64,000 bases of DNA, taken from assembly GCF_002993365.1 (NCBI RefSeq), contig NZ_PVNP01000190.1:1-64000 (forward strand), written 5' to 3'. The DNA is from Marisediminitalea alba. Its GTDB lineage: Bacteria > Pseudomonadota > Gammaproteobacteria > Enterobacterales > Alteromonadaceae. Each line of letters begins with the position of its first letter. The first letter of the stretch is position 1. Below the pieces are notes generated by a model, which had not been told where the DNA came from, did not search any database, and saw only the letters and a program-made list of their open reading frames with translations. The translations under genes and the position numbers were made by a program. Below, piece by piece: positions 7,464 to 15,487 of the stretch.

Positions 7464-8051
7464 ATGTTGAAAGAGCACTTTAGAAGTCGCGGTTTCATAG
7501 AAGGGGGCATTGTCCACAATTGCGAAAAGACGGCGATGGACATGGAGGCTCTCCCTCCATTCCTGCGCACCCTGTTAGTAACGGATGGCACGGTAACCAA
7601 AAGTCTGGAAGCTTTCTTTTGGGAAAACATCAAAGTAGAGATGCGCATGCAGGAGCAATGCTGGCTTACCCAGGATCTGCCCTTCATCAATGCCAAAACA
7701 GGTGATCATGCCCTGAAGCGGGACGTTATTTTAAAAGGCGCCAAAACCTCAGATATCTATGCCTACGCTACGTCTTATCTGCTAACAGGATTGCTGGATG
7801 AAGAAGTTAAGCAGCAAATGCTTGGTGGAAAGATAGGTATTGGCGAGCTGTTACGAGAGATTGGCCTTGAAACCTACCGCGAAATTGTTGATTTCGGACG
7901 CGAAGTTTTTAATGCCAGCATCAAGGAGGATGGCGAGCCAGAGTATGTGGAGGCTATCTACAGAACCTATGTCATTAATATTGGCGGTAATCCGGCAATT
8001 CAAATTACAGAGCGATTCCCTATCCGCTTATTTCAGAAAAAAGCCATTTAA
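7464..8051 (+). CDS. Chorismate lyase-like protein (DUF98 / Rv2949c type)
   Basis: This 195-residue protein resembles the chorismate pyruvate-lyase family that converts chorismate to 4-hydroxybenzoate and pyruvate. The recognisable blocks, in family order, are LPPFLRTLLVTDGTVT (30-45), LKRDVILKG (84-92), GIGELLREIGLETYRE (125-140), GGNPAIQITERFPIRLF (174-190). The TERF glutamate (E183) corresponds to the catalytic glutamate of UbiC. It lies between an AMP ligase and a carrier protein gene, the arrangement expected for making and loading 4-hydroxybenzoate. A ribosome-binding site AAAGGA precedes the ATG. Assignment is by motif memory, not alignment. Confidence 0.7.
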   Translation: MLKEHFRSRGFIEGGIVHNCEKTAMDMEALPPFLRTLLVTDGTVTKSLEAFFWENIKVEMRMQEQCWLTQDLPFINAKTGDHALKRDVILKGAKTSDIYAYATSYLLTGLLDEEVKQQMLGGKIGIGELLREIGLETYREIVDFGREVFNASIKEDGEPEYVEAIYRTYVINIGGNPAIQITERFPIRLFQKKAI

Positions 8052-8063
8052 TCAGGAAGAATT

Positions 8064-8312
8064 ATGAGCAGTAAAGCGCAAATCATTGAGTCGTTACGCG
8101 AAACCCTTACCAAAGTTGTGAAAAAGGATTTCAGTCAGGTTGATGCAGATGAATCGCTCAATCTTGATTCTATCAATCGTATCTCGCTGATCGTTGAACT
8201 GGAGTGGGTTTATGATATTGAAATTGATTCAGACGGTCTGGATCCCGAGGTATTCGACACACTTAATTCACTGGCTGGTTACATTGAAGGGTTGGTGAAC
8301 GAAAGTGTTTGA
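8064..8312 (+). CDS. Acyl/aryl carrier protein
   Basis: This 82-residue acidic four-helix carrier protein has its phosphopantetheine serine at S36 in LNLDSINRISL, a variant of the usual DSL motif. The domain after it (IVELEWVYDIEI) matches the acceptor helix of acyl carrier proteins. It is not the housekeeping fatty-acid AcpP, which has a DSLDTVEL motif and lies with the fab genes. Downstream of the ligase and lyase-like gene and overlapping the first hexapeptide transferase gene by 8 bp, it is best read as the shuttle that presents an activated acyl or aryl group to a transferase. Confidence 0.85.
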   Translation: MSSKAQIIESLRETLTKVVKKDFSQVDADESLNLDSINRISLIVELEWVYDIEIDSDGLDPEVFDTLNSLAGYIEGLVNESV

Positions 8313-8886
8313 TTTAATTACGGCTGACCTGAAGTTTAAGCAAGACTGGTTCCTTAGCCAGAAAAGCTGGTTTACCAAGAATATACGGATATTTCTGGAA
8401 CCCGGCACAATTGCTTCGATTGTATACCGGTATGGAAACTGGACCCGCACGGTAAGTCCAAATTTATTAAGACTTCTGGTACGAATTCCCTATTTCTTTG
8501 CAAAAGCGGTGGTTGTTACCGCCTTTGGTATTTATATCCCGTCCAAAGCCAAAATTGGCAAGGGTTTCACTATTCACAACTTCTCCGGGATCTTTATTAG
8601 CGAAGGGGAAATGGGTGAAAACGTCATTGTGTTTCAGGGAGTGACTATCGGTCATCTTCGCGGGCAACCCGCGCCGCCGAAAATTGGCAACAATGTATTG
8701 ATAGCTGCCGGCGCCAAGGTACTTGGCAGCGTCACGATTGGTAACAATGTGGTTATCGGTGCAAATTCCGTGGTGATTAACGATGTGCCGGACAATTGCA
8801 CCGTAATGGGAAACCCGGCACGGATTATTTCCCGTGAGACTAACTGGATGTCAGAAAAGCTCGCTGGTAAAGACGACAACTATTAA
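8305..8886 (+). CDS. Hexapeptide-repeat acyltransferase 1 (serine-acetyltransferase-like)
   Basis: This 193-residue protein starts at a GTG overlapping the carrier-protein stop, indicating coupled translation. A helical, partly hydrophobic N-terminal part (to about residue 80) is followed by a left-handed beta-helix of hexapeptide repeats (about 88-178; IGNNVLIAAGAKVLGSVTIG, then VPDNCTVMGNPARI). The C-terminal part matches serine acetyltransferases and sugar O-acetyltransferases. Since left-handed beta-helix enzymes such as LpxA and LpxD use acyl carrier proteins as donors, it is a candidate for transferring the carrier-bound group to the glycan; acetyl-CoA use is equally possible. Confidence 0.7.
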   Translation: MFDLITADLKFKQDWFLSQKSWFTKNIRIFLEPGTIASIVYRYGNWTRTVSPNLLRLLVRIPYFFAKAVVVTAFGIYIPSKAKIGKGFTIHNFSGIFISEGEMGENVIVFQGVTIGHLRGQPAPPKIGNNVLIAAGAKVLGSVTIGNNVVIGANSVVINDVPDNCTVMGNPARIISRETNWMSEKLAGKDDNY

Positions 8887-8925
8887 CGCAGGACTCGGTC
8901 GGACCCGCAAATAAGGTTCAAAGGG

Positions 8926-9474
8926 ATGTTTAAAAAATTAAAAGTTGATGCTGAGCAGCGGCGTATCTGGGCTGTCGATGGTGGTTTGAATGGCAACGGC
9001 GCAGGCCACCTGTTAAGTCGCACATGGTTAGCAACCTGTGTGTACCGGTTTGGACGTTATGCCAACGAAATTGATATCAAACCACTGAAAGTGGTGTGCA
9101 AAGTACTTTATTACCCACTGTTTTTCATCACTCAGGGCGTAACGGGGATCAGCGTTCAGGCACACTGCAAAATCCAACCCGGATTGGTACTCAATGGTAC
9201 CGGAGGGTTGTTTATCCTGGCTGAAACCATTGGTGAAAACTTCGTAGTGGGCTCGGGCGTTACCGTCGGCAATGTGCGAGGCAGTAAAAACCTGCCGGTC
9301 ATCGGCAATAATGTATGCATCGAACCCGGCGCCAAAATACTAGGTGAAGTAACGATCGGCGATAACGTGCTGATCAGAGCAAATAGCCTGGTGCTAACGG
9401 ATATTCCGGACAACACCATGGCGGTGGGCAATCCCGCGCGGATAAAACGTAAACCAGATGAGTCGGAGAGTTAG
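8926..9474 (+). CDS. Hexapeptide-repeat acyltransferase 2
   Basis: This 182-residue paralogue of the preceding transferase has the same layout: a helical N-terminus with a VYRFGRYANEI segment, a hydrophobic stretch, then a hexapeptide beta-helix (from about residue 80; IGENFVVGSGVTVGNVRG, IGNNVCIEPGAKILGEVTIG) and VPDN-like IPDNTMAVGNPARI. The stop codon directly abuts the ATG of the sulfotransferase gene. Acceptor and donor are unknown; the family acetylates sugars or serine. Confidence 0.7.
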   Translation: MFKKLKVDAEQRRIWAVDGGLNGNGAGHLLSRTWLATCVYRFGRYANEIDIKPLKVVCKVLYYPLFFITQGVTGISVQAHCKIQPGLVLNGTGGLFILAETIGENFVVGSGVTVGNVRGSKNLPVIGNNVCIEPGAKILGEVTIGDNVLIRANSLVLTDIPDNTMAVGNPARIKRKPDESES

Positions 9475-10323
9475 ATGTCTCAGGAACAGTTTAAAGTAGA
9501 CTTTATTGGCGTAGGATCTGGCAAATGTGGTTCTACCTGGTTGTATGAAAATGTTATCCAGCACCCCGAAGTGTTTGATGGCAACCCCAAAGAAATTCAC
9601 TATTTTGGGGATCTCTACGAACAGCAGGATTTTAACTGGTACAAAGATTTATTCGCCGGCTCAGAGGGTAAGATCAAAGGCGAGTTTTCCATTAGCTATA
9701 TGTACCACCCTCAGGCGGCTGAGCGCATATACAAGCACTTCCCCGATGCCAAAATTATCGCCATGGTGCGCGATCCGGTTGAGCGTACTTACTCAGATTA
9801 TCAGCATTTTATTCGCAAGGGGGACGTCAGTCGCGATTACCCCTTTTCGGAATATATCCGCGACCAGGAAAAGTTGAAGTTTGGCTATTACACCGACTAT
9901 CTCGCCCCTTTTTACGAACACTTCCCCAAAGAAAATATTCTGGTACTCGTGCTCGAGGAAATGCAACACGATTTGGCCGCCTGCTATAAACAAATCTTTG
10001 AATTCATTGGTGTAAAAGAAACCAGCTTTTTACCCGAGGGCGTTGAGGAAAAACGCAATCAGGGGGTTAATTACCGTTTCTTAAAACTCGAGAATGTGCT
10101 GGTCAGAACCTATCGCTTTATGGTGAAGCGCGGTCTCACCGGGTTTGCCGAGCGACTCAAACGGTCTGGACTGGCGCAGCTGGTCAGAAAAATCAACGCC
10201 AAATCAGAACCGCTACCAGAGATGGACTCTGCAAGTCGGCAGCAATTAGTTGATTACTATGCTGAGGAGCAAACCCGATTAGCTCAACTACTAGGCAGGG
10301 ATACGCAAATATGGAATCGTTAA
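9475..10323 (+). CDS. Sulfotransferase (PAPS-dependent, carbohydrate type)
   Basis: This 282-residue cytoplasmic sulfotransferase transfers sulfate from PAPS to a hydroxyl or amine, probably on the glycan or its precursor. The 5'-phosphosulfate loop GVGSGKCGSTWLY is at residues 12-24. The 3'-phosphate site VRDPVERTYSDY is at 98-109, with R99 and S107 as expected ligands. The layout is that of heparan-sulfate/NDST-type Sulfotransfer domains. It overlaps the next gene by 13 bp. Confidence 0.85.
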   Translation: MSQEQFKVDFIGVGSGKCGSTWLYENVIQHPEVFDGNPKEIHYFGDLYEQQDFNWYKDLFAGSEGKIKGEFSISYMYHPQAAERIYKHFPDAKIIAMVRDPVERTYSDYQHFIRKGDVSRDYPFSEYIRDQEKLKFGYYTDYLAPFYEHFPKENILVLVLEEMQHDLAACYKQIFEFIGVKETSFLPEGVEEKRNQGVNYRFLKLENVLVRTYRFMVKRGLTGFAERLKRSGLAQLVRKINAKSEPLPEMDSASRQQLVDYYAEEQTRLAQLLGRDTQIWNR

Positions 10324-10988
10324 AACTCGACGGCGTGGTATCGCTACTAAACCGCGTACCTGCATTACGCAGAATGATCTTTCGCGGCCCCTCTGTCGCC
10401 CTTTGTTCAATGGGCGGCGTGGGCTCAACGGCGTTGGCCCGTCATATCGGCTCAATTGCCGATAAAACCGTGCGTGAACATGCTTATTCACCGGCGGTCT
10501 ACAACGACGAAACTCAAATCAAGCTTGGTTACGTGTTTGGCAATCCCTATAACAGTGTGCTCTCTGTTTTTCGTCGTGGCTATCAGTCTATGCACGCCAA
10601 GGCGATGAATGCCAACAGTGATACACCCGCCGCTGATCTGAAAAATATGTCTATCCAGGCCTATCTGGAGCGTGGAGTTGATGAGTTTCGTCTTGAGCGG
10701 CAGTTGGATAACTGGCTGAACCCTGAGCTGACCAGACACCCGATTATTCTTATCAAATACGAGGAGCTAGCCACCTCTATTGATGAGGTACTGGCATTTT
10801 TCGATTGTGATAAGCCTTTCGAGGTACGAACCCGCAAATCCTCCTGGCGCGATCAGCCTGCGGCCATCGTGGCAGGACTAGAAAAAATGTACGGTGGTTT
10901 CAACGAACGTGTGAACGCAATGCCTGCGATCACAGTGGTTGAGCCACATCCTGTGGTTAACAAGGAAGTAGCAGTCAGTCATGGATGA
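10311..10988 (+). CDS. Sulfotransferase-like P-loop protein
   Basis: This 225-residue protein lacks a strict family name, but its key blocks follow the sulfotransferase plan: a glycine-rich loop SMGGVGSTALARH (33-45), a GNPYNSVLSVFRRGY segment (77-91) where the 3'-phosphate arginine/serine site would be, and ILIKYEELA, typical of the late strand before the final helices. It overlaps both neighbours. I infer a second, divergent sulfotransferase acting on a different position, but a glycine-rich P-loop kinase is an alternative. Confidence 0.55.
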   Translation: MESLKLDGVVSLLNRVPALRRMIFRGPSVALCSMGGVGSTALARHIGSIADKTVREHAYSPAVYNDETQIKLGYVFGNPYNSVLSVFRRGYQSMHAKAMNANSDTPAADLKNMSIQAYLERGVDEFRLERQLDNWLNPELTRHPIILIKYEELATSIDEVLAFFDCDKPFEVRTRKSSWRDQPAAIVAGLEKMYGGFNERVNAMPAITVVEPHPVVNKEVAVSHG

Positions 10989-12372
10989 ATCCCGTAAACA
11001 TAAAGTTGTGATGGTAGCAGCATGCCCATTTCCCGCTAACCATGGTTCGCCGGCATCTATCAGAGAAATGTCGGAAGCACTGGTAGAGCTGGGCCATGAG
11101 GTACATATTCTTACCTATCCGATTAAAGAAAATATCCCGGTTGTCGGGCCCAAAATCCATCGCGTGTCCTTCCCCTTCCTCAACAAGGATAAAGTTACGG
11201 TTGGCCCCACGCTGGAAAAATTTATCTACGATCCGCTAATGGTATTCCGCCTTATCTGGATGATTTGGCGATATAAAATTGATGTGATTCACGCGCACAA
11301 CTACGAGGGCGCACTGATTGGCTGGCTGGCAAAGCTGGTCACTCGCCGGCCGATGCTCTATAACGCGGTGAATAATATGGTCGACGAACTGGTCACCTAC
11401 GACTTTATCTGGTCTAAAAAGTTTGCCCTTAAACTGGCCGGTTTACTGGATAAAACCATTCCTTTTATGGGCGACTATGTCACCGCGGTATCAGATTCTT
11501 TAAAAGCTTATCTGGTTAAAATTGGCGTCAGAGCCGATAAAATCCAGGTGTTACCCGCCGGTGTGAATGCCAGTATGTTCTCTGCCCGGGATAAACAGGC
11601 TCTGCGAGAAAAGTACGGCTATCGCGAGGGGCAACAAATAGTCATTTACACGGGTAGTCTCGACAAGTTTCAGCGCATCGATTACCTGCTCGATGCCACT
11701 CATCTGCTTAAGCCACAGTATCCGGAACTTAAAGTGATTCTGGCGTCGAATATCGCCAATCAAAAAGACCTAGATACCATTGAGGCGCAAATACAGAGAT
11801 TGGATATTGCAGATGTAGTGGATATCGTAAAAGGGCTTGAGCTAGAAAAACTGCCCGATTATCTCGCTTTATCTGACGTGGCAACGCTACCCAGAACTGA
11901 CTGCCCCGGCCATCCGGTTAAAATTCTTAATTACATGTGCGGCAATATTCCTATCGCTGGGTTTACCGGTGCGGCAAAGGGATTACATCACATGAAAACT
12001 GCCGTGCTTGCTGAAGATCACAACGTTGAAGAGTTTGCCAAATCCATTGCTATGCTGCTGGATGAGAAGGATAAAGCGCAATATGTGGCAGAACAGGCCC
12101 GGCAAACTCTGGGTGAGCTTTATGAGTGGAAAGTACTGGCAAAGGGCATCGCGGTTATTTATGACATGCTGATAGAGCGCGATTTTGAAACCCGCAAACC
12201 CTTACTTAAACAGTACATCAGGGATAGTTATCAACCGAAGTTCTGGGATAAACGCCAGGAGCAAAAAACGCCCGTCCCGGAAGATATTCTGGAACGCCGT
12301 AAAGGGGAGCGACGCAAGCAACATCTGCGCATCGACTTTATCGAGCGGCGGAGAGTGATCGATGCAGAATAG
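10981..12372 (+). CDS. GT4-family glycosyltransferase
   Basis: This 463-residue family-4 (GT-B fold) retaining glycosyltransferase has an N-terminal acceptor-binding half (VVMVAACPFPANHGSPASIRE, then DVIHAHNYEGALIGW) and a C-terminal nucleotide-sugar half beginning near IVIYTGSLDKFQRIDYLLDA. The usual C-terminal EX7E region is altered; the equivalent section is HPVKILNYMCGNIPI. It likely adds a sugar to the glycan on the cytoplasmic side. The last 40 residues are a very basic, charged tail (ERRKGERRKQH, then ERRR) beyond the catalytic fold. It overlaps the following transferase gene by 11 bp. Confidence 0.8.
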   Translation: MDESRKHKVVMVAACPFPANHGSPASIREMSEALVELGHEVHILTYPIKENIPVVGPKIHRVSFPFLNKDKVTVGPTLEKFIYDPLMVFRLIWMIWRYKIDVIHAHNYEGALIGWLAKLVTRRPMLYNAVNNMVDELVTYDFIWSKKFALKLAGLLDKTIPFMGDYVTAVSDSLKAYLVKIGVRADKIQVLPAGVNASMFSARDKQALREKYGYREGQQIVIYTGSLDKFQRIDYLLDATHLLKPQYPELKVILASNIANQKDLDTIEAQIQRLDIADVVDIVKGLELEKLPDYLALSDVATLPRTDCPGHPVKILNYMCGNIPIAGFTGAAKGLHHMKTAVLAEDHNVEEFAKSIAMLLDEKDKAQYVAEQARQTLGELYEWKVLAKGIAVIYDMLIERDFETRKPLLKQYIRDSYQPKFWDKRQEQKTPVPEDILERRKGERRKQHLRIDFIERRRVIDAE

Positions 12373-12949
12373 TCTGTCGGGGTTTGATGCGTTAAGAATA
12401 GACTTGCGGCGTAAGCGTCGCCACTACACGCGCATCGACAATTTCGTTAATAAATACATAAAGATGACACTACAGTGGGGCTCCCTGGCAGTGATGGTTT
12501 ATCGCTGTGAGCAGCAGATTAGCAAGCTGGATATTCCTGTTCTGAGCTTTCTTTTACTTGCTCTGTTCCGGCTTCTTTCCACACCGGTAAAACTGGCTAC
12601 AGATTGCCGGATTAACCCTCAGTCAGAGATAGATAAGGGCCTGGTGTTGCATAACTTTGCCGGCATCGAGCTCGATCCCCGCCGCGCTGGCACCAACCTT
12701 ACGGTTAATCAAAACGTTTGCATTGGCGCCGATTATTACAAACGGGGAAAACCGGTACTTGGTAATAATGTGTTTGTGGGGGCCGGCGCTAAGATTCTGG
12801 GTGACATTGAAATTGGTAACAATGTGGTGATCGCAGCCAATTCAGTTGTGATGTCATCGATTCCTGATAACTGCTCAGTGGTTGGGATCCCAGCCAAAAT
12901 AGTATCGCGGGGAGTCACCAGTGATTACCTTAACTTTGATGTTGAATAA
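12362..12949 (+). CDS. Hexapeptide-repeat acyltransferase 3
   Basis: This is the third member of the hexapeptide transferase set (195 residues). It has a helical N-terminus with VYRCEQQISKL, a hydrophobic segment FLLLALFRLL, then a beta-helix (from about residue 85) with LGNNVFVGAGAKILGDIEIG and IPDNCSVVGIPAKIV. It is spatially separated from the other two by three genes, suggesting that it modifies a different sugar. Serine acetyltransferase proper is unlikely because no cysteine biosynthesis genes are near. Confidence 0.7.
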   Translation: MQNSLSGFDALRIDLRRKRRHYTRIDNFVNKYIKMTLQWGSLAVMVYRCEQQISKLDIPVLSFLLLALFRLLSTPVKLATDCRINPQSEIDKGLVLHNFAGIELDPRRAGTNLTVNQNVCIGADYYKRGKPVLGNNVFVGAGAKILGDIEIGNNVVIAANSVVMSSIPDNCSVVGIPAKIVSRGVTSDYLNFDVE

Positions 12950-12964
12950 CCGGCAGGGGGCGAT

Positions 12965-13708
12965 ATGAAAGTGATCATTCTTGCCGGGGGACTCGGCACA
13001 AGGTTACGCAGTGTTGTTAGCGACGTGCCTAAACCCTTAGCGCCTATCCGCCATATACCCTATCTGGCCTACATGCTAAACGCGCTGTATGCCAAAGGGC
13101 TGCGGGAGTTCATTTTATCCGTAGGGTATAAGTCCGCCCACTTCGAACAGTTTATTGCCACACAAAAGTCACTGCTGCCCGATTTAAGCCTTGAGCTGGT
13201 TGTCGAATCAGAACCTCTTGGAACCGGTGGGGCTCTGAAGTTTTGTTTTACCAGCCACCCGGCCGAACGTTACCTGATATTCAATGGTGACAGTTACTGT
13301 GATTTTCCGCTTGCCAAACTACTGGAGGCCTCCTCACAGCACAACATGGCCATGGTGGTAGCAAAGGTAAATAACATTAGTCGCTACGGTGAGGTCACAT
13401 TACGTGAGAACGGCTGTGTTGAAGCTTTTCATGAAAAACAGCCCGTTGCCCGGGCCGGTCTGATCAACGCTGGCGTGTATTGTCTGCCGGGCGATATTTT
13501 TGCGGGCTTTCAAGGCCCGGAGAGCTTTTCCTTTGAGCAAGCCATCATGCCTGGCCTATTGGCTCAGGGTGTTGCCACGGTTGCAGCGGCGGGGCCGTTT
13601 ATCGATATGGGTATACCGGAAGACTATCAGCGGTTAGCTTCGCAGCCGGATTATTATTTTCCCACGCGGCCAGAGTGGCCGGCAGCTATTGCGGATACTC
13701 AATCATGA
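12965..13708 (+). CDS. hddC: D-glycero-alpha-D-manno-heptose 1-phosphate guanylyltransferase
   Basis: This 247-residue sugar-phosphate nucleotidyltransferase has the signature VIILAGGLGTRLRSVVSDVPKP at the N-terminus, a PLGTGGALKF block and the catalytic FNGDSYCDF aspartate region. The fold would accept several hexose phosphates, but hddA, gmhA and gmhB are in the same locus and the sequence resembles HddC. The assigned reaction is GTP plus heptose 1-phosphate to GDP-D-glycero-alpha-D-manno-heptose. The stop TGA overlaps the ATG of the next gene by 4 bp. Confidence 0.8.
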   Translation: MKVIILAGGLGTRLRSVVSDVPKPLAPIRHIPYLAYMLNALYAKGLREFILSVGYKSAHFEQFIATQKSLLPDLSLELVVESEPLGTGGALKFCFTSHPAERYLIFNGDSYCDFPLAKLLEASSQHNMAMVVAKVNNISRYGEVTLRENGCVEAFHEKQPVARAGLINAGVYCLPGDIFAGFQGPESFSFEQAIMPGLLAQGVATVAAAGPFIDMGIPEDYQRLASQPDYYFPTRPEWPAAIADTQS

Positions 13709-14856
13709 AATTGCGGTTGTGGCCTTTCACCCTTTGTCGTCGTATCCCGGTGTGCCTTAGCGTTTTAGTGCTGCTGGTAACTGCTTGTCACGGCAATAAC
13801 ATGCAATACCCACAATCGACAAAACCAGTATCTGGAAGTGAAAGCGGCGTTGGCCAGCCCTTACCCAAGAGTCCAGAGGTTAACAATAAGGCAGAGTCAA
13901 CGGCCATGGCTCCTGCAGGCATTTTTGTCAGCTCCGGACCGACAGTGAGTGATCGGGTACTGGGGCAGCCACACGTTGCCGGTAATCTGATTCGGGTAGG
14001 TTGGGATCAACTCCAGTCCGCGCCGGCTAGTTACGATTTCTCTGCCATCGATACGTTGATAGCTCAGGCCCGTCAGCATAATAAGAAGGTAACGCTCAGC
14101 GTGCTGAATGGGCCGCGAACGCCTGCCTGGGTTTACGAACAGGGGGCCCAGCCATTTAGCTACGAATTTAAAACCCGTTATTCAGGTCGCGGCAATCGCC
14201 AGGAAGCCATTCCTTTACCCTGGGACGCAACCTATCTGTCTTACTGGCGCAAGCTGATCGCTGAGTTAGGTAAACGTTATGCTGGTAATCCGACGGTTGC
14301 GCTGGTGCATATCACTCATTCCTCCAAGAATGGCTTTGAAATGCAACTGCCTGAAGAGCGGATTGCGGGGCGCCCGGAAACGCCGGAATCGGGTCCATGG
14401 CATGATGCCGGCTATACCCAGGAAAAACACATTAAGGCTATCCAGCAGGTGATCACTTATTTTGCTGATGCATTCCCCAGTACTCCGCTGGATATTGAGA
14501 TTCATCCGGTTCTGGATTCCGTGGAGCCCGCACGCCAGGTTTATGAATTTGGAAAAGCTCGGTACGGCAAACGATTTGGCCTGTTTTCGGCGTGGTGGAG
14601 TGGTAAATCACAACGCTGGAACCAGGCCCTGTATCCGCTTTTAGAAAGTGCCTGTGAATTCTCGTTTTGCAATATTCAGATGATAGGCAATCAGACCAGA
14701 CAGCCCGAACGGTTGCTTAACGGCAGTCTGCTAAGTGCAATGCAGGCAGCTGAAAAGCTCGGCGCACGGTATTTCGAGGTCTGGAGTGCAGATTTAGCTA
14801 ACAACGCGCTGCAAGGCGAAATAGCCACTTTTAGTAGCACCTTACAACAGGATTAG
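13705..14856 (+). CDS. Secreted lipoprotein with TIM-barrel-like (glycoside hydrolase-like) domain
   Basis: This 383-residue lipoprotein has a signal and lipobox LVTAC with the lipidated cysteine at about residue 28. A low-complexity linker follows, then a domain of about 300 residues. It aligns with the two proteins at 30438 and 31925 (GIFVSSG, LIRVGWDQL, YDFSAID, LPWDATYLSYW, NGFEM, IEIHPVLDS, FEVWSADL). The alternating pattern and conserved glutamates (NGFEM, IEIH, FEVW) suggest a clan-A-type glycoside hydrolase barrel, but I cannot name the family. Unlike its paralogues it lacks most of their cysteines. The start at 13705 is chosen for overlap with hddC and a clean signal peptide. Confidence 0.6.
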   Translation: MKLRLWPFTLCRRIPVCLSVLVLLVTACHGNNMQYPQSTKPVSGSESGVGQPLPKSPEVNNKAESTAMAPAGIFVSSGPTVSDRVLGQPHVAGNLIRVGWDQLQSAPASYDFSAIDTLIAQARQHNKKVTLSVLNGPRTPAWVYEQGAQPFSYEFKTRYSGRGNRQEAIPLPWDATYLSYWRKLIAELGKRYAGNPTVALVHITHSSKNGFEMQLPEERIAGRPETPESGPWHDAGYTQEKHIKAIQQVITYFADAFPSTPLDIEIHPVLDSVEPARQVYEFGKARYGKRFGLFSAWWSGKSQRWNQALYPLLESACEFSFCNIQMIGNQTRQPERLLNGSLLSAMQAAEKLGARYFEVWSADLANNALQGEIATFSSTLQQD

Positions 14857-14866
14857 AAGAGAAGTT

Positions 14867-15475
14867 ATGGCGAGTACACTTGGTCACGCATTATGTGGCA
14901 TTGATTGTTTATTGGTAGGTCGTCTGGTAAGTCCGAAACTGGTGAGTCCGCTCAGTATCGGCTCCGTTTTTGCGGCCGTGTTTTTAGCCAACGCGCCGGA
15001 TCTGGATTTGCTGGTCGGCCCCTTACTGGGTAAGCATCACCACTATCTGCATGGGCAGTTAACTCACTCAATAATGTTTGCGCTGTTGTGCGGCCTGACA
15101 TTCTGGTTGGTGGCGCGGTTTACCGGCGTGGAAGAGCGAAAAGGGCGGGTTTTGGCAACCATGGTAGCCGCCACGCTGCTCAGTCATGTGTTTGTTGATT
15201 GGTTTACCGGCCCCAACCCTGGCATCAACCCCAGTTTCGGTATCGTAATCCTGTGGCCATTTAACATGGAGCGTATTCATGCTCCCTTAACCCTTTTCCT
15301 CGGCCCTAACCACGCATCGATGACAGAGTTACTGTCACTGCATAACGTGTGGGTCATGACCAGGGAAACACTTATCTTTGGCGGCTTCGCGCTTGCGCTC
15401 TGGTACTTTTCGCCAACCTTAAGACAGCAGATAAACAGCTTTTTAATCAATCTGGTACCGGCCAGATTCAAGTGA
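14867..15475 (+). CDS. Inner-membrane metal-dependent hydrolase (YdjM/DUF457 family)
   Basis: This 202-residue membrane protein belongs to the YdjM-like 'membrane-bound metal-dependent hydrolase' family. The metal-ligand pattern is visible: GHALCGID near the N-terminus, APDLDLL, HHHYLHGQLTHS (about 64-75) and SHVFVDWFTGPN, set among about four hydrophobic segments. Relatives are often found in surface-polysaccharide loci and are thought to act on lipid-linked or phosphorylated substrates, but no reaction is established. It lies 10 bp after the lipoprotein gene. Confidence 0.75.
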   Translation: MASTLGHALCGIDCLLVGRLVSPKLVSPLSIGSVFAAVFLANAPDLDLLVGPLLGKHHHYLHGQLTHSIMFALLCGLTFWLVARFTGVEERKGRVLATMVAATLLSHVFVDWFTGPNPGINPSFGIVILWPFNMERIHAPLTLFLGPNHASMTELLSLHNVWVMTRETLIFGGFALALWYFSPTLRQQINSFLINLVPARFK

Positions 15476-15487
15476 GTGAGATGAATC

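Noticed and set aside
8064-8312. Carrier protein as the housekeeping fatty-acid AcpP
   Set aside because: The motif is DSIN, not DSLDTVEL, and no fab genes flank it.
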